Shown: positions 1-11,840, counted from the stretch's first letter. The stretch: DNA of 64,000 nt from Glandiceps talaboti (GCF_964340395.1 NC_135555.1:26410725-26474724), one strand, 5' to 3'. Numbers and translations: made by a program. The notes: a model not told the origin generated them from the sequence alone.

Positions 1-605
1 ACTACATACTGACTTTGTATTCATAACACTACATACTACTACATACTGACTGTATTCATAGCACTACATACTACTACATACTGACTTTGTATTCATAACA
101 CTACATACTACTACATACTGACTTTGTATTCATAGCACTACATAATACATACTGGCTTTGTATTCATAGCACTACATACTACTACATACTGACCTTGTAT
201 TCATAGCACAATATACTACTACATACTGACCTTGTATTCATAGCACAATATACTACTACATACTGACTTTGTATTCATAGCACTACATACTACTACATAC
301 TGACTTTGTATTCATAGCACTTATACTGACTTTGTATTCATCTTTACTACATACTACTACATACTGGCTTTGTATTCATAGCACTATATACTACTACTAC
401 ATACTGGCTTTGTATTCATAGCACTACATACTACTGCATACTGGCTTTGTATTCATAGCACTATATACTACTACATACTGACTTTGTATTCATAGCACTA
501 CATACTAGCTTTGTATTCATAGCATTACACACTACTACATACTGGCTTTGTATTCATAGCACTACATACTACTACATACTGGCTTTGTATTCATAGCACT
601 GCATA
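1..605. repeat. 37-bp minisatellite, cut by window edge
   Basis: About 16 imperfect copies of a roughly 37-bp unit with core TACTGACTTTGTATTCATAG, with variants (TGGCTT, TGACCTT) and shortened units. The array runs off the left edge, so its true length is unknown. It lies beyond the stop codon side of ZC3H3 and shows no coding potential. Confidence 0.95.
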
Positions 606-1036
606 GCCACAAAGTTCGATCACGTTGAACTACGCTCTTTGCATTGGATACGATCAACTTTCGCATACAATAGAACGTTTCTTCTGTTTGTTATGACTCT
701 TTAGAGGTGACCTGTCCTGGATAACTTTCTCCCCTTCTTCACCGGTATGCTCCCCATAGGCAACTTAGATCTTCTTCCGACACTTGCATCCTAAAGACAC
801 CATATTTGTCACTGAAGCTAGGTGAATGTTCCTTTTCTTACACTCTTCTTCAATTTGGAACAGTCTTCCCTAGTCTTTGTCACTCTCACTCTTAATCTTC
901 CTTCCGCTCTGCTCTTAAAACTGACCCATTATAATCTTCACTCTGTCTCATAAATACACTCACTCACTTACACACTTCTTTGTACATCCTTTATCTTTTC
1001 AAATTGTTTGAACTTTCTGTGCATCCTTTCATTTTT
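606..1036. other. No recognised feature
   Basis: Unique-looking AT-rich sequence between the edge minisatellite and the family D repeat. It has C/T-rich runs but no convincing ORF, splice-bounded exon or RNA gene that I can recognise. Confidence 0.5.
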
Positions 1037-1429
1037 ACCTCCCGTAAGGGTAGGTATTAAAATGGCGATGTCTGTCTGTCTGTCCATGTGGGTGTGTCTG
1101 TTTGTGTGTGTCATCATTTTCTTAAAAATGACTGGCTCAATTATAATGAAATTGTGGTAAATATAATGTTAGGAGTAATGGCTAGAACTGATCAGTTTTT
1201 GAGCGAGATCTGTTCATGTTAATGAGGTCAATTTGCATATCAGTGAAATTGACTAATTAAGCAATATCTGAAGACTGCATACAATTTCAGTATAATTTAG
1301 TACATATGTTAAACATAACAAAGTGCATATGTCCTATAAAGTTTGTTGATGTACCTTACAATATTAATGAATAATTTGCATTATTAATTATTTTCGGTAA
1401 TTAGGCTATATCTTAAGAATACACACTCT

Positions 1430-3000
1430 GAACGGAGCTACCTTCATTTGCATATGTTGAGAATTTCTTTCAAATAAATGTTGTGAGGGCGCTAGATGAT
1501 TGACCGTTACAGTCAAATTTTCACAGACTTTTAACAGTTGATTTTGCCCATCTAGAGGAATATTTGTATTGAACAGGTAAGTTTATGTCATGAATTTTTT
1601 TTTTGAAGTTCTGAGCAGTACTTGTTTGACAGCCATATTTTCGATCTCAACGGTCGCTTAGTATAGCAGTATATTTTGCTGCCTCGATTCGAGTAAAAAT
1701 GTTCACTTTCCTGGACAGTCTAGTAGTTGATCAAGCCCCTTAACTTTGTTTCAGAGTTGTTCAAGCCCTGTAAATGACCGTAAGAACCCCATGTTTTGTA
1801 TCTCTTCTGAGGCCTTCAGAATCTAAGATGGCCGACATTGGAGGGCATTGCTGAGTGATCAGTCAGAAGACTTTGTTGTTAAGGTGCATCAGAAATCCGA
1901 ATTTACCCAAGTGAAAATGGTTTAAACAAACCACCTGGTTTCTATAGTTTACTTGTTAGAAAAGGTGACTGTAGTTAGTGGTCGATTTTCCTCGAATCAA
2001 AGCTATTCTCCATTCTCCATATATTCTCCCATTGCTTAGTGTTACACAGCTGTACACGTACATTTGGGTGGGTTATGACAGCCTAGACGTCGTATTTTGT
2101 CATCATCCTGTGCATACTTTCAGATCGATTCTGTTGTCTTTGTTCTACTGTCATTGCATGTTGACAGCTTTATTTCATTTCTTTCTTGCTCTTTTGTGGG
2201 TTTTACACCTTACAGAAAATTTTATAAATTTGACTTCACAATTCTGGTTCATGTTCTTGTAATCAGTTGTTTTAAGGTTATTTTTTACAACTGTTACAGA
2301 CTTAAGACTGTTATATTTCGTTCTATTTCTCATTAAACAAACAACACATCAACTGTAAGTTTGCTATATATTCTGTATATAGTAACTAGTGTATTCGTCA
2401 CATGTTCTGTCGCTCCATAATTCTGAGTGTCTTGTCAGTCTGTTTTGCTGAGGTCAATACTAGGAAAATTGTGACCTTTATTTTTTTTTATTAGACAGTT
2501 GAATGCTTTATGTCGTTTATTTTTACCAGACATTTCACTTTTTTGAGTTGTTTGTTAAGCCATTCTTATTTCTTCTAAATGACACCATGCTTGTAACAGT
2601 GAAACAACTTGATGAACTTCATTTTATTGATGGCAGCCAGGTTTTCAGGTTTTTGTGTCCTGATGATCTGTTGCTAAATTTGCTCTATTTTGTTCTGTTC
2701 TGTCATTTTTTGCCATGATGGCAGTATTGGGGAAAAAAATAAAATGTAGTGTAACTCCTACAAGTAAACTAAATTCTGTTTGCAAAGAGAATGATAATTA
2801 CAATATGAATATTAACATTGGTGTCAAATAGTTGATATACATATCTCTTCTCGAAGTTTACACAGTGTAAACTTCAAGAGAAGAGATATGTATATCAACT
2901 ATTTGTCTTTACTGTTAACATGTTAGCAAACATGCTCAATTTGAAAATTTACAGCTTCAGGTTAACTTTACATGGTGAATTCCCCCCATGATAAATGCTG
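1430..3000. other. Non-family D segment inside copy 1; possible nested insertion
   Basis: The 150-bp units stop near 1430 and resume near 3030. Between them is AT-rich sequence with several short ORFs (94 aa or less) resembling nothing I know, plus the long hairpin at 2828-2908. I could not define terminal repeats or a target duplication for it. Confidence 0.4.
2828..2908. repeat. Near-perfect 39-41 bp inverted repeat (hairpin)
   Basis: The left arm CAAATAGTTGATATACATAT...GAAGTTTACAC is the reverse complement of the right arm GTGTAAACTTC...ATATGTATATCAACTATTTG. The only visible difference is a 2-base indel (TT), and the loop is almost absent. Transcription through it would give a long stable stem; arms this similar suggest recent origin. 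Confidence 0.9.
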
Positions 3001-4200
3001 TGGCCACTAACAGGTGATATATGGGAAATGGCTAGCTCTGTTCAGACTGTACATACTTCAATTTCAATACAATTTAGTACATACGTTAACAATAACAAAG
3101 CGCATATGTCCTACAAAGTTTGTTGATATAGCTTACAGTTTTAATGAAAAATTTGCATAATTAATGATTCTAGGTAATTAGGCTATATCATAATAATGCA
3201 AGCTTCAAATTTCATATGATATGGTACATATATCAACCATAATAATACGCACTTGTCCTATGAAGTTTGTTGATACAACTTTTACCTTTAATGAGTAATT
3301 TGAATAATTAACAATATTCAGTAATTAAGCTCTATCATGCATGCTTCAAATTCCATATAATTTGGCACATACATTAACGATAAGAAAGCACACTTGTCCA
3401 AAAAAAAACCTTTTAGCCTAGTTTTTTAGTATTAATGAATAACTTACATAATCAGTGATTTAGTGATTTTCAGTAATTGGGCTTTATCTTAATGTAAACA
3501 GCAAATTTCATATAATTTGGTACATATATCAACCATAACAATGCACACATGAGGTTTCCTGATATAGCTTTTACTTTTAATGAGTAATTTACCTTATTAG
3601 CAATCTTCAGCAATTCAGCTATATCTGTGGAATACATACTTCAAATTCCATATAATTTATCACATACATCAACCATCCTCTAAAGCCTGTTGGTATAGTT
3701 TTTAATTTTAATGGGTAATTTGCATAATTAATGATTTTCAGTAATTTGGCTATATCTTAAGAATACAAACTTCATTTAACTTGATACATTCATCAACCAC
3801 AAAAAAATCATACATTTTGATGTAGTTGTTTGTTTAGTTTTTACATGTAATTGCGATGTGTAATTTCCATAAGTAATCATTTCAATAATTGGGCAATATC
3901 TTTAGAATGCAAACTTAAAATATCAGATAATTTAGTATATGTATTTATGCTAAAGACGAGTATGCATCATTTAAAGCTTGATAATGTAACTGATAAGCTA
4001 AATGGTTAATTTGCATAATAAATGATCTTTTTTATAATTAGACATGTTAACTATGTAAGCTTCAAACTTCATATAATTTCGTATCATTAATTTTCTAATT
4101 AAGTGGTACGTACATCATGTATAATAGCTGTAGTTCAGAGGTTTGCATTCCAACAATGTGTGTAGGCCCAAAAATCTATTATTTTGCCCTTACGGGAAGC

Positions 4201-5334
4201 ATTCAGTTTAAATCTGGTGCTAGTAGTTCTGCACCTGCACCTGGAGTTGTTTGGAGAACAGGCCCGTTATAAATTGGCTTTTATTATTATTACATCTTAA
4301 TACTTCCATATGCTCTAATTTGTTAATAGTTATGTCATTTTCTGCCTTGTAGTGAGTTGACAATCACTCTAATGTAGAATCGTTTTCATTACTCGGCAAT
4401 ATATGGACCGAGTCCTAACAATTCATCAGTTTTGTGTCCTTAAAGATGGTAGGAGTGGTGTTGGGAGATGATAGAGGTGGTGGTGGGTAATGGTGGTGGT
4501 GGGAAATTGAAACTCATACATCCAAAGGAAACAACATGTAAGTACTCAAATTCATTTTATTTTATTTTATTTTAATAAACACTCTTTACTGCGTGCGATG
4601 TAATAAAGGTTACTAGGACTAGACTGATCTCTCACAACACAGTTCAATGAACAACTATATCAGGCAGACACAAATGTCAACAGTTTCTGACAACAGACAT
4701 GCAAGGGTGGACTTACAACAGTAGCTCCAAGACACTGGTTTGGATTACACTTTACAGATTAAACTGTCTAGCCTGAATGGTAGGGCAAAAATAGAACAAT
4801 GATAAGAAACGGTTGGGTGAGATCCAGGCAAATGGGTGAGTAGTTTTGGTGAGATTTTCATTTCCTAGTCACTGATACTTACATGTATATCAAGTTGAAT
4901 AAGTCCATTGGTGGTTATTAACATAGAGAACTTTTGAACCCCAATCAGTTCACTGTCCCTAAACTTACATGCTACTATCTTGTTGTTGAAATACATGTAC
5001 ACAAGTAAGTTTATGTATAGACAAGGAAGAAAGTGGTTTATGACAGCTTCCATTTCTGAACTCTAAACTGGGTACAACATGTACATGGCTCTGAACAGTT
5101 ATAAAGCAACTATATCATGTATTTCAATAGGATGCCTTCAGGAACAATATTTTGGAAGTTAGGATATCTTGAACAGTTTGCAATGATTAACGAAATATAA
5201 TAATATCCATATGGCGGTAACAATTTGTTAGACAAGTTATGATGCCAACAACAACCAGATAGACATTAATAACCATACTGTGAAATATGGACAGAATGTA
5301 ACAAAAGAACTCTACTAGACAGACAGTTTTGTCA
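4201..5334. other. No recognised gene
   Basis: AT-rich sequence with a short GGTGGT-rich patch (4445-4505) and a TTTTA run (4556-4574). A 62-codon minus-strand ORF at 4865-5053 resembles nothing I know and has no exon context. Confidence 0.4.
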
Positions 5335-5612
5335 AATCCCCCCCCCCCCCAGTTTCAGTGTGCTATCTGTGTATGGGGGAGGGGAATGTGCCACTGCCAG
5401 TTTGTCAACCCTTCAAGTGTGCTATCCCTGTATGGGGGGGGGGGTGACACTAAGTTTTGTCTACACCCTCAGCGTCAGTGAACTATACATGTACCTGTAT
5501 GGAGGAAGGGAATGTGCCACAACCCTTCAAGTGTGCTATCCCTGTATGGACGGGGGGTGGTGACACTAACAGTTTTGTCTACCCCTCAGGGTGCTATCCT
5601 TGTATAGGGGAG
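5335..5612. repeat. Degenerate G-rich tandem repeat
   Basis: Four imperfect units, each with GTGTGCTATCCCTGTATGG followed by a variable G run and then a CAGTTTTGTCTACC-like tail. The homopolymer G and C tracts (for example 5339-5350 C-rich, 5436-5446 G-rich) are likely hypermutable. The short ORFs across it are repeat translations. Confidence 0.7.
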
Positions 5613-5888
5613 GGCAACATGTAAACTGTAAGATATGTTGTAATGTTCTGCCCTCAACGGCCTCCTCACCGCTGTGTGAGGGCGCCCCATCACAATGTAC
5701 CTTACAGACTAAGCAGCATGAAGACCTAACCAAATCTACACCATCTGTCTTGTCTGTCAAATTATGATGATTTTAAATATGTCAATAAAGTACATAACAA
5801 CGAAATAAATAAATAAATAGAAATCCTCATTCACATGTAAGATTTATATACTTACCTGTTTTTGACTAACACAAGAAAATATTAAACT

Positions 5889-6113
5889 TTTAATGCTGAA
5901 TGAAACCTATTTTTTATTTGTAAACATACCCATGATACTGTTGAAACTTTTAATGCCGAATGAAACCTATTTATTATTTGTAAACATACTCATGATACTG
6001 TTGAAACTTTTAATGCTGAATGAAACCTATTTATTATTTGTAAACATACCCATGATACTGTTGAAACTTTTAATGCCGAATGAAACCTATTTATTATTTG
6101 TAAACATACTATT
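5889..6113. repeat. 60-bp tandem repeat in the ZC3H3 3' UTR
   Basis: Almost four copies of a 60-bp unit (core AAACTTTTAATGC[T/C]GAATG). It begins 15 bases past the ZC3H3 stop on the minus strand. Each unit contains TTTATT on the plus strand, which is AATAAA on the transcribed strand. Confidence 0.9.
6090..6095 (-). promoter_or_regulatory. Candidate poly(A) signal AATAAA of ZC3H3, with repeated copies
   Basis: AATAAA on the minus strand begins 33 bases downstream of the TAG stop. Further copies occur every 60 bases at 6030-6035, 5970-5975 and 5913-5918 because the hexamer is part of the tandem unit. The position fits a short 3' UTR; which copy is used cannot be told from sequence. Confidence 0.5.
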
Positions 6114-6127
6114 GAGTGTATGATAGA

Positions 6128-6198
6128 CTAGTTTCCTTCTTCTTGATTCTTCTCTTTGTTCATCCTGAGTATAAACCTTGGTCTGATATGAAGTGCTT
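6128..6198 (-). CDS. ZC3H3: ZC3H3 exon 10 (last coding exon, C-terminus)
   Basis: The acceptor TTATTGTACAG precedes AA GCA CTT. The split codon G/AA joins exon 9 (phase 1) to read ...QEALHIRPRFIL..., followed by a lysine/glutamate-rich tail and a TAG stop at 6128-6130. ALHIRPR corresponds to the conserved C-terminal PLHIKPR of vertebrate ZC3H3 as I recall it, which supports calling this the genuine end of the protein. The exon is 71 nt and the intron before it 463 bp. Confidence 0.85.
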
Positions 6199-6661
6199 CT
6201 GTACAATAAGGAAATTGCAAAAACAAACTTAACATTGATCATCACGTCTTGAAGTGCACACCATACAAAGTTCAGTCAGTTGCATATATGTTCTTTTGTC
6301 TTGCCTTATTCACATTCATCCTTATTTATGCAATAAGCCGTTCTTCGTCTCGCAGCAGATCTCATGAGCTATTGCATCCATAGCAACCCTGTCAGGGTGG
6401 TCAAGCTGAAAGTGTCAAATGCTTAGCAACACTATTGTTCTCAACATCATCACATATGGCCACGACAAAAGCTTGACCATGATCACATGTTTGACAATCA
6501 CTGATACTAGGCATATTTGCATATCTCGCAAGATCCGTAATGAGACGTAAAATACCTTATCTCACATAATTACATGTCAAACGATACCCATAACATAATA
6601 TCTTACTCTGAGGAAGATAACATAACATAAGATAACATAAGATAACACAGCAGTATCTTAC
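6199..6661. other. ZC3H3 intron 9
   Basis: A short intron of the minus-strand gene with a donor GGTAAGAT and the acceptor given for exon 10. It contains small GATAACATAA repeats near 6615-6650 and no other recognisable element. Confidence 0.75.
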
Positions 6662-6855
6662 CCTGTGAGGTAGAAGCTTGTACTTGTGTACTATCAATGT
6701 CCTGAGTCTCATTGTCAACTAATGATATAAATGATGGTAATTTTCTCCTCCTCTTTGAGACATCCTTATCTTCCTTCATCTCATCACCACTGCCATCACT
6801 TCTATCATCAGTTCCTTTATCATCAATTGATATCTTTCTCTTTCTCTCATGTACA
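6662..6855 (-). CDS. ZC3H3: ZC3H3 exon 9 (KLPSFISL motif)
   Basis: The acceptor CTTTGGTAG precedes T GTA CAT; the donor CACAGG|GTAAGA gives phase 1. The exon encodes a basic and acidic stretch (VHERKRKISIDD..., ...DKDVSKRRRK) followed by LPSFISLVDNE. The KLPSFISL block is the conserved C-terminal motif of ZC3H3. The upstream phase (2) matches only the 10430 donor of exon 8, not the alternative one at 10440. Length 194 nt. The 47/48-bp minisatellite begins only about 80 bp upstream of its acceptor. Confidence 0.9.
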
Positions 6856-6933
6856 CTACCAAAGACATATAATAAGTTACTTTAATCTAAGACTTTTATG
6901 TGGTTACAGTCAGGAAGAAGTAGAGGCAACATT

Positions 6934-9199
6934 TCATTTGTACATGTAATGTGTGTTACAGCATGCCATATTCCGTTTACCCACTTTGTACATGTAATGT
7001 GTATTACAGCATGCCATATTCCATTTACCCACTTTGTACATGTAATGTGTGTTACAGCATGCCATATTCCATTTACCCACTTTGTACATGTAATGTGTGT
7101 TACAGCATGCCATATTCCATTTACCCACTTTGTACATGTAATGTGTATTACAGCATGCCATATTCCATTTACCAACTTTGTACATGTAATGTGTGTTGCA
7201 GCATGCCATATTCCATTTACCAACTTTGTACATGTAATGTGTGTTACAGCATGCCATATTCCATTTACCCACTTTGTACATGTAATGTGTATACAGCATG
7301 CCATATTCCATTTACCAACTTTGTACATGTAATGTGTTTACAGCATGCCATATTCCATTAACCCACTTTGTACATGTAATGTGTGTTACAGCATGCCATA
7401 TTCCATTTACCCACTTTGTACATGTAATGTGTGTTACAGCATGCCATATTCCATTTACCCACTTTGTACATGTAATGTGTGTTACAGCATGCCACATTCC
7501 ATTTACCAACTTTGTAAATGTAATGTGTGTTACAGCATGCCATATTCCATTTACCAACTTTGTACATGTAATGTGTATACAGCATGCCATATTCCATTTA
7601 CCAACTTTGTACATGTAATGTGTTTACAGCATGCCATATTCCATTTACCAACTTTGTACATGTAATGTGTATACAGCATGCCATATTCCATTTACCAACT
7701 TTGTACATGTAATGTGTATACAGCATGCCATATTCCATTTACCCACTTTGTACATGTAATGTGTATTACAGCATGCCATATTCCATTAACCAACTTTGTA
7801 CATGTAATGTGTATACAGCATGCCATATTCCATTTACCCACATATTCATATACCAACTTTGTACATGTAATGTGTGTTACAGCATGCCACATTCCATTTA
7901 CCAACTTTGTAAATGTAATGTGTGTTACAGCATGCCATATTCCATTTACCAACTTTGTACATGTAATGTGTATACAGCATGCCATATTCCATTTACCAAC
8001 TTTGTACATGTAATGTGTTTACAGCATGCCATATTCCATTTACCAACTTTGTACATGTAATGTGTATACAGCATGCCATATTCCATTTACCAACTTTGTA
8101 CATGTAATGTGTATACAGCATGCCATATTCCATTTACCCACTTTGTACATGTAATGTGTATTACAGCATGCCATATTCCATTTACCAACTTTGTACATGT
8201 AATGTGTATACAGCATGCCATATTCCATTTACCAACTTTGTATGTGTAATGTGTGTTACAGCATGCCATATTCCATTTACCAACTTTGTACATGTAATGT
8301 GTATACAGCATGCCATATTCCATTTACCCACTTTGTACATGTAATGTGTGTTACAACATGCCATATTCCATTTACCAACTTTGTACATGTAATGTGTGTT
8401 ACAGCATGCCATATTCCATTTACCAACTTTGTACATGTAATGTGTGTTACAGCATGCCACATTCCATTTACCAACTTTGTACATGTAATGTGTATACAGC
8501 ATGCCATATTCCATTTACCAACTTTGTACATGTAATGTGTATACAGCATGCCATATTCCATTTACCAACTTTGTACATGTAATGTGTGTTACAGCATGCC
8601 ATATTCCATTTACCAACTTTGTACATGTAATGTGTGTTACAGCATGCCATATTCCATTTACCAACTTTGTACAATCATGTAATGTGTATACAACATGCCA
8701 TATTCCATTTACCAACTTTGTACATGTAATGTGTGTTACAGCATGCCACATTCCATTTACCCACTTTGTACATGTAATGTGTATACAGCATGCCATATTC
8801 CATTTACCAACTTTGTACATGTAATGTGTTTACAGCATGCCATATTCCATTTACCCACTTTGTACATGTAATGTGTATTACAGCATGCCATATTCCATTT
8901 ACCCACTTTGTACATGTAATGTGTGTTACAGCATGCCATAATCCATTTACCCACTTTGTACATGTAATGTGTGTTACAACATGCCATATTCCATTTACCC
9001 ACTTTGTACATGTAATGTGTGTTACAGCATGCCATATTCCATTTACCCACTTTGTACATGTAATGTGTGTTACAACATGCCATATTCCATTTACCCACTT
9101 TGTACATGTAATGTGTGTTACAGCATGCCATATTCCATTTACCCACTTTGTACATGTAATGTGTGTTACAGCATGCCATATTCCATTTACCCACTTTGT
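6934..9199. repeat. 47/48-bp minisatellite in ZC3H3 intron 8
   Basis: Roughly 48 copies of a unit combining TTTGTACATGTAATGTGT, a variable spacer (GTTACA, ATTACA, ATACA, TTACA), GCATGCCATATTCCATTTAC and CCAC or CAAC. Every reading frame stays open over long runs, so the many 60-150 codon ORFs here are artefacts. Blocks of variant units recur about 398 bp apart, showing higher-order duplication. The array ends where the 24-bp array begins. Confidence 0.97.
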
Positions 9200-10262
9200 A
9201 CTGAAGGGTATAACTTTCTATGTATTGAAGGGTACGACTTTCTATGTACTGAAGGGTATAACTTTCTATGTGTTGAAGGGTACAACTTTCTATGTACTGA
9301 AGGGTACAACTTTCTATGTGTTGAAGGGTACGACTTTCTATGTACTGAAGGGTACAACTTCCTATGTATTGAAGGGTATAACTTTCTATGTATTGAAGGG
9401 TACGACTTTCTATGTATTGAAGGGTACGACTTTCTATGTACTGAAGGGTACAACTTTCTATGTACTGAAGGGTACAACTTTCTATGTGTTGAAGGGTATA
9501 ACTTTCTATGTACTGATGGGTATAACTTTCTATGTACTGAAGGGTATAACTTTCTATGTACTGAAGGGTACAACTTTCTATGTACTGAAGGGTACAACTT
9601 TCTATGTACTGAAGGGTACAACTTTCTATGTACTGAAGGGTACAACTTTCTATGTATTGAAGGGTACAACTTTCTATGTGTTGAAGGGTACAACTTTCTA
9701 TGTACTGATGGGTACAACTTTCTATGTATTGAAGGGTACAACTTTCTATGTACTGAAGGGTACAACTTTCTATGTACTGAAGGGTACAACTTTCTATGTA
9801 CTGAAGGGTATAACTTTCTATGTACTGAAGGGTACAACTTTCTATGTATTGAAGGGTACAACTTTCTATGTACTGAAAAGTATAACTTTCTATGTACTGA
9901 AGGGTACAACTTTCTATGTACTGAAGGGTACAACTTTCTATGTACTGAAGGGTACAACTTTCTATGTACTGAAGGGTACAACTTTCTATGTACTGAAGGG
10001 TACAACTTTCTATGTATTGAAGGGTACAACTTTCTATGTGTTGAAGGGTACAACTTTCTATGTACTGATGGGTACAACTTTCTATGTATTGAAGGGTACA
10101 ACTTTCTATGTACTGAAGGGTACAACTTTCTATGTACTGAAGGGTACAACTTTCTATGTACTGATGGGTATAACTTTCTATGTACTGAAGGGTATAACTT
10201 TCTATGTACTGAAGGGTATAACTTTCTATGTACTCAAGGGTATAACTTTCTATGTACTGAAG
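9200..10262. repeat. 24-bp minisatellite in ZC3H3 intron 8
   Basis: About 44 copies of TACTGAAGGGTACAACTTTC+TATG with point variants (TATTGAAG, TGTTGAAG, TACTGATG, GGTATAAC). As 24 is a multiple of three, both strands carry spurious long ORFs (plus-strand 499 and 434 codons, minus-strand 320 codons). A variant block near 9655 reappears near 10015, 360 bp or 15 units away. Confidence 0.97.
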
Positions 10263-10357
10263 TTACAGTATAAAGTTATACTGCACTAAAATTTCTTTGT
10301 CTTCTTTTGAACATGCAGCTGTATTTGGGAAGATTAAAGGACAGAAAAAACTCTAAG

Positions 10358-10458
10358 CACACTGACTTTAGAGTACTTACCATGTCTTACCATGGTGACT
10401 CTGAAAGACACTGACATGGGAATACTTACCATGACTCACCATGCTGATCCTTAGCTTC
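10358..10458. repeat. Tandem duplication over the 3' end of ZC3H3 exon 8
   Basis: Two diverged copies of about 50 bp (approximately 10358-10408 and 10409-10458), each with ACACTGAC, TACTTACCATG and a second TACCATG or CACCATG. On the minus strand each copy carries two potential 5' splice sites of the type CATG|GTAAG or CATG|GTGAG. Confidence 0.7.
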
Positions 10459-10626
10459 ATGGTTTTCACTACATCTTCTCTTTTTGTCATTTTCATTGCT
10501 TTTGCTGACATTAGCTTTTCTCTTCCTTGTTTTCCGATTTCTATGCATCATTTTACACTTATTGCCATCAGGGCAAGTACCAGTTTTAGCAAAGTCTGGA
10601 CACTCCAGGACATGTCTCTTTTTACA
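10430..10626 (-). CDS. ZC3H3: ZC3H3 exon 8 (end of CCCH finger 4, finger 5)
   Basis: The acceptor CTTTGTAG precedes TGT AAA AAG. The exon opens with CKKRH, completing finger 4, then reads LECPDFAKTGTC...NKCKMMH, a CX8CX5CX3H finger 5, followed by a lysine/arginine-rich linker. Two strong donors lie 10 bases apart: CATG|GTGAGT (exon end 10440, phase 1) and CATG|GTAAGT (exon end 10430, phase 2). Only the 10430 donor keeps exon 9 in frame. If neither is used, translation stops at TAA just after the second site. Length 197 nt. Confidence 0.9.
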
Positions 10627-10998
10627 CTACAAAGATAAGTAAACTTAGGTGATTTGGAACTGTATTCATCTATCCTTTAAGGTACATGTATATGGTAGTT
10701 TTAAAGAGCAGCTCATTTACATCTAAAAATATCACAAACCCAATGGGTAATGGACTGTACAAAAGATCATGGCATATGAATTCATTGGCTTGGCACACTT
10801 TTCAAGTTTTCATGGGCACTATTTGCCTCACATATTCCATACACATTGTTGGCATTACACGAGTAAGAGGCCATCAGTTATACAATGGTGCAGTAGCAAA
10901 AACTGATTACTTAAATTCATTTTTTACCAAAACAAATAATTCCATTTGCAGTCTGAATTGCATATAACACTGATTAGCTTATCTTACCAGCTTACCAT
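10627..10998. other. ZC3H3 intron 7, unique part
   Basis: Intronic sequence with no recognised element; the small ORF at 10686-10967 is not supported by any motif. It leads into the 49-bp minisatellite. Confidence 0.5.
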
Positions 10999-11690
10999 CA
11001 AGACACCCCTAGGATTATTACTACATTTACCAACTAACTTTGTAATTAAATGTATCACCTAGACACCACCTGGGATCATCACTACCAACTAACTTTGCAA
11101 TGTATCACTTAGACACCCCCTGTGATCATCACTACCAACTAACTTGTAATGTTTCACCTACACACCCCCTGGGATCATCACTACCAACTAACTTGTAATG
11201 TATCACCTAGACACCCCCTGTGATCATCACTACCAACTAACTTGTAATGTTTCACCTACATACCCCCTGGGATCATCACTACCAACTAACTTGTAATGTT
11301 TCACCTACACACCCCCTGGGATCATCACTACCAACTAACTTGTAATGTTTCACCTACACACCCCCTGGGATCATTACTACCAACTAACTTGTAATGTTTC
11401 ACCTACACACCCCCTGGGATCATTACTACCAACTAACTTGTAATGTTTCACCTAGACACCCCCTGTGATCATCACTACCAACTAACTTGTAATGTTTCAC
11501 CTACATACCCCCTGGGATCATCACTACCAACTAACTTGTAATGTTTCACCTACACACCCCCTGGGATCATTACTACCAACTAACTTGTAATGTTTCACCT
11601 ACACACCCCCTGGGATCATTACTACCAACTAACTTGTAATGTTTCACCTACACACCCCCTGGGATCATTACTACCAACTAACTTTGTAAC
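10999..11690. repeat. 49-bp minisatellite in ZC3H3 intron 7
   Basis: About 14 copies of a unit containing CACCCCCTGGGATCATCACT, ACCAACTAACTTGTAATG and TTTCACCTA. The outermost units are more diverged (longer TTTGTAATTAAATG spacers at the left), as expected when the array homogenises from the centre. Confidence 0.95.
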
Positions 11691-11699
11691 AAACCTATT

Positions 11700-11840
11700 T
11701 GCCAGGTACAGTATGTGATGAAAACACCTCTAGAAACATCTCAATCGAATTTCAGCTACATCCACAAAGTAGGTTTCATGATTTAATTTTTTGACCCAAA
11801 TTGATTTTATTAGACATAATTAGTATAATATCAATGTCAG
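11700..11840 (+). mobile_element. Diverged fragment of family C
   Basis: It contains CACCTCTAGAAACATCTCA followed by a TTTCAG segment and a TTTTTTGACCCAAAT string in the same order as the right half of family C copies at 20340-20700 and 31560-31950. It has no termini and is a fragment only. Confidence 0.5.

Larger units (their letters stand above)
1037..4200 (+). mobile_element. Family D non-autonomous element, copy 1
   Basis: It starts CCTCCCGTAAGGG and ends CCCTTACGGGAAGC, a subterminal inverted repeat also found at the ends of the copy at 21429-23921. Next to the left end is a (TCTG)n tract. The body is a tandem series of about 150-bp AT-rich units sharing motifs such as AATTTGCATAATTAATGATT and GGCTATATCTTA (best seen 3040-4090 and 1130-1430). 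The left end can fold, CCTCCC against GGGTAGG. No transposase is encoded. The stretch 1430-3000 does not match the unit and may be a later insertion. Confidence 0.7.

Noticed and set aside
6934-9199. CRISPR-like array of regular repeats
   Set aside because: The units are contiguous with no unique spacers, and the sequence is animal nuclear DNA; it is a minisatellite.
8790-10289. A 499-codon plus-strand ORF, with 434- and 320-codon ORFs overlapping it
   Set aside because: All are translations of 47/48-bp and 24-bp tandem repeats. They occur on both strands in several frames, with no codon bias or start context.
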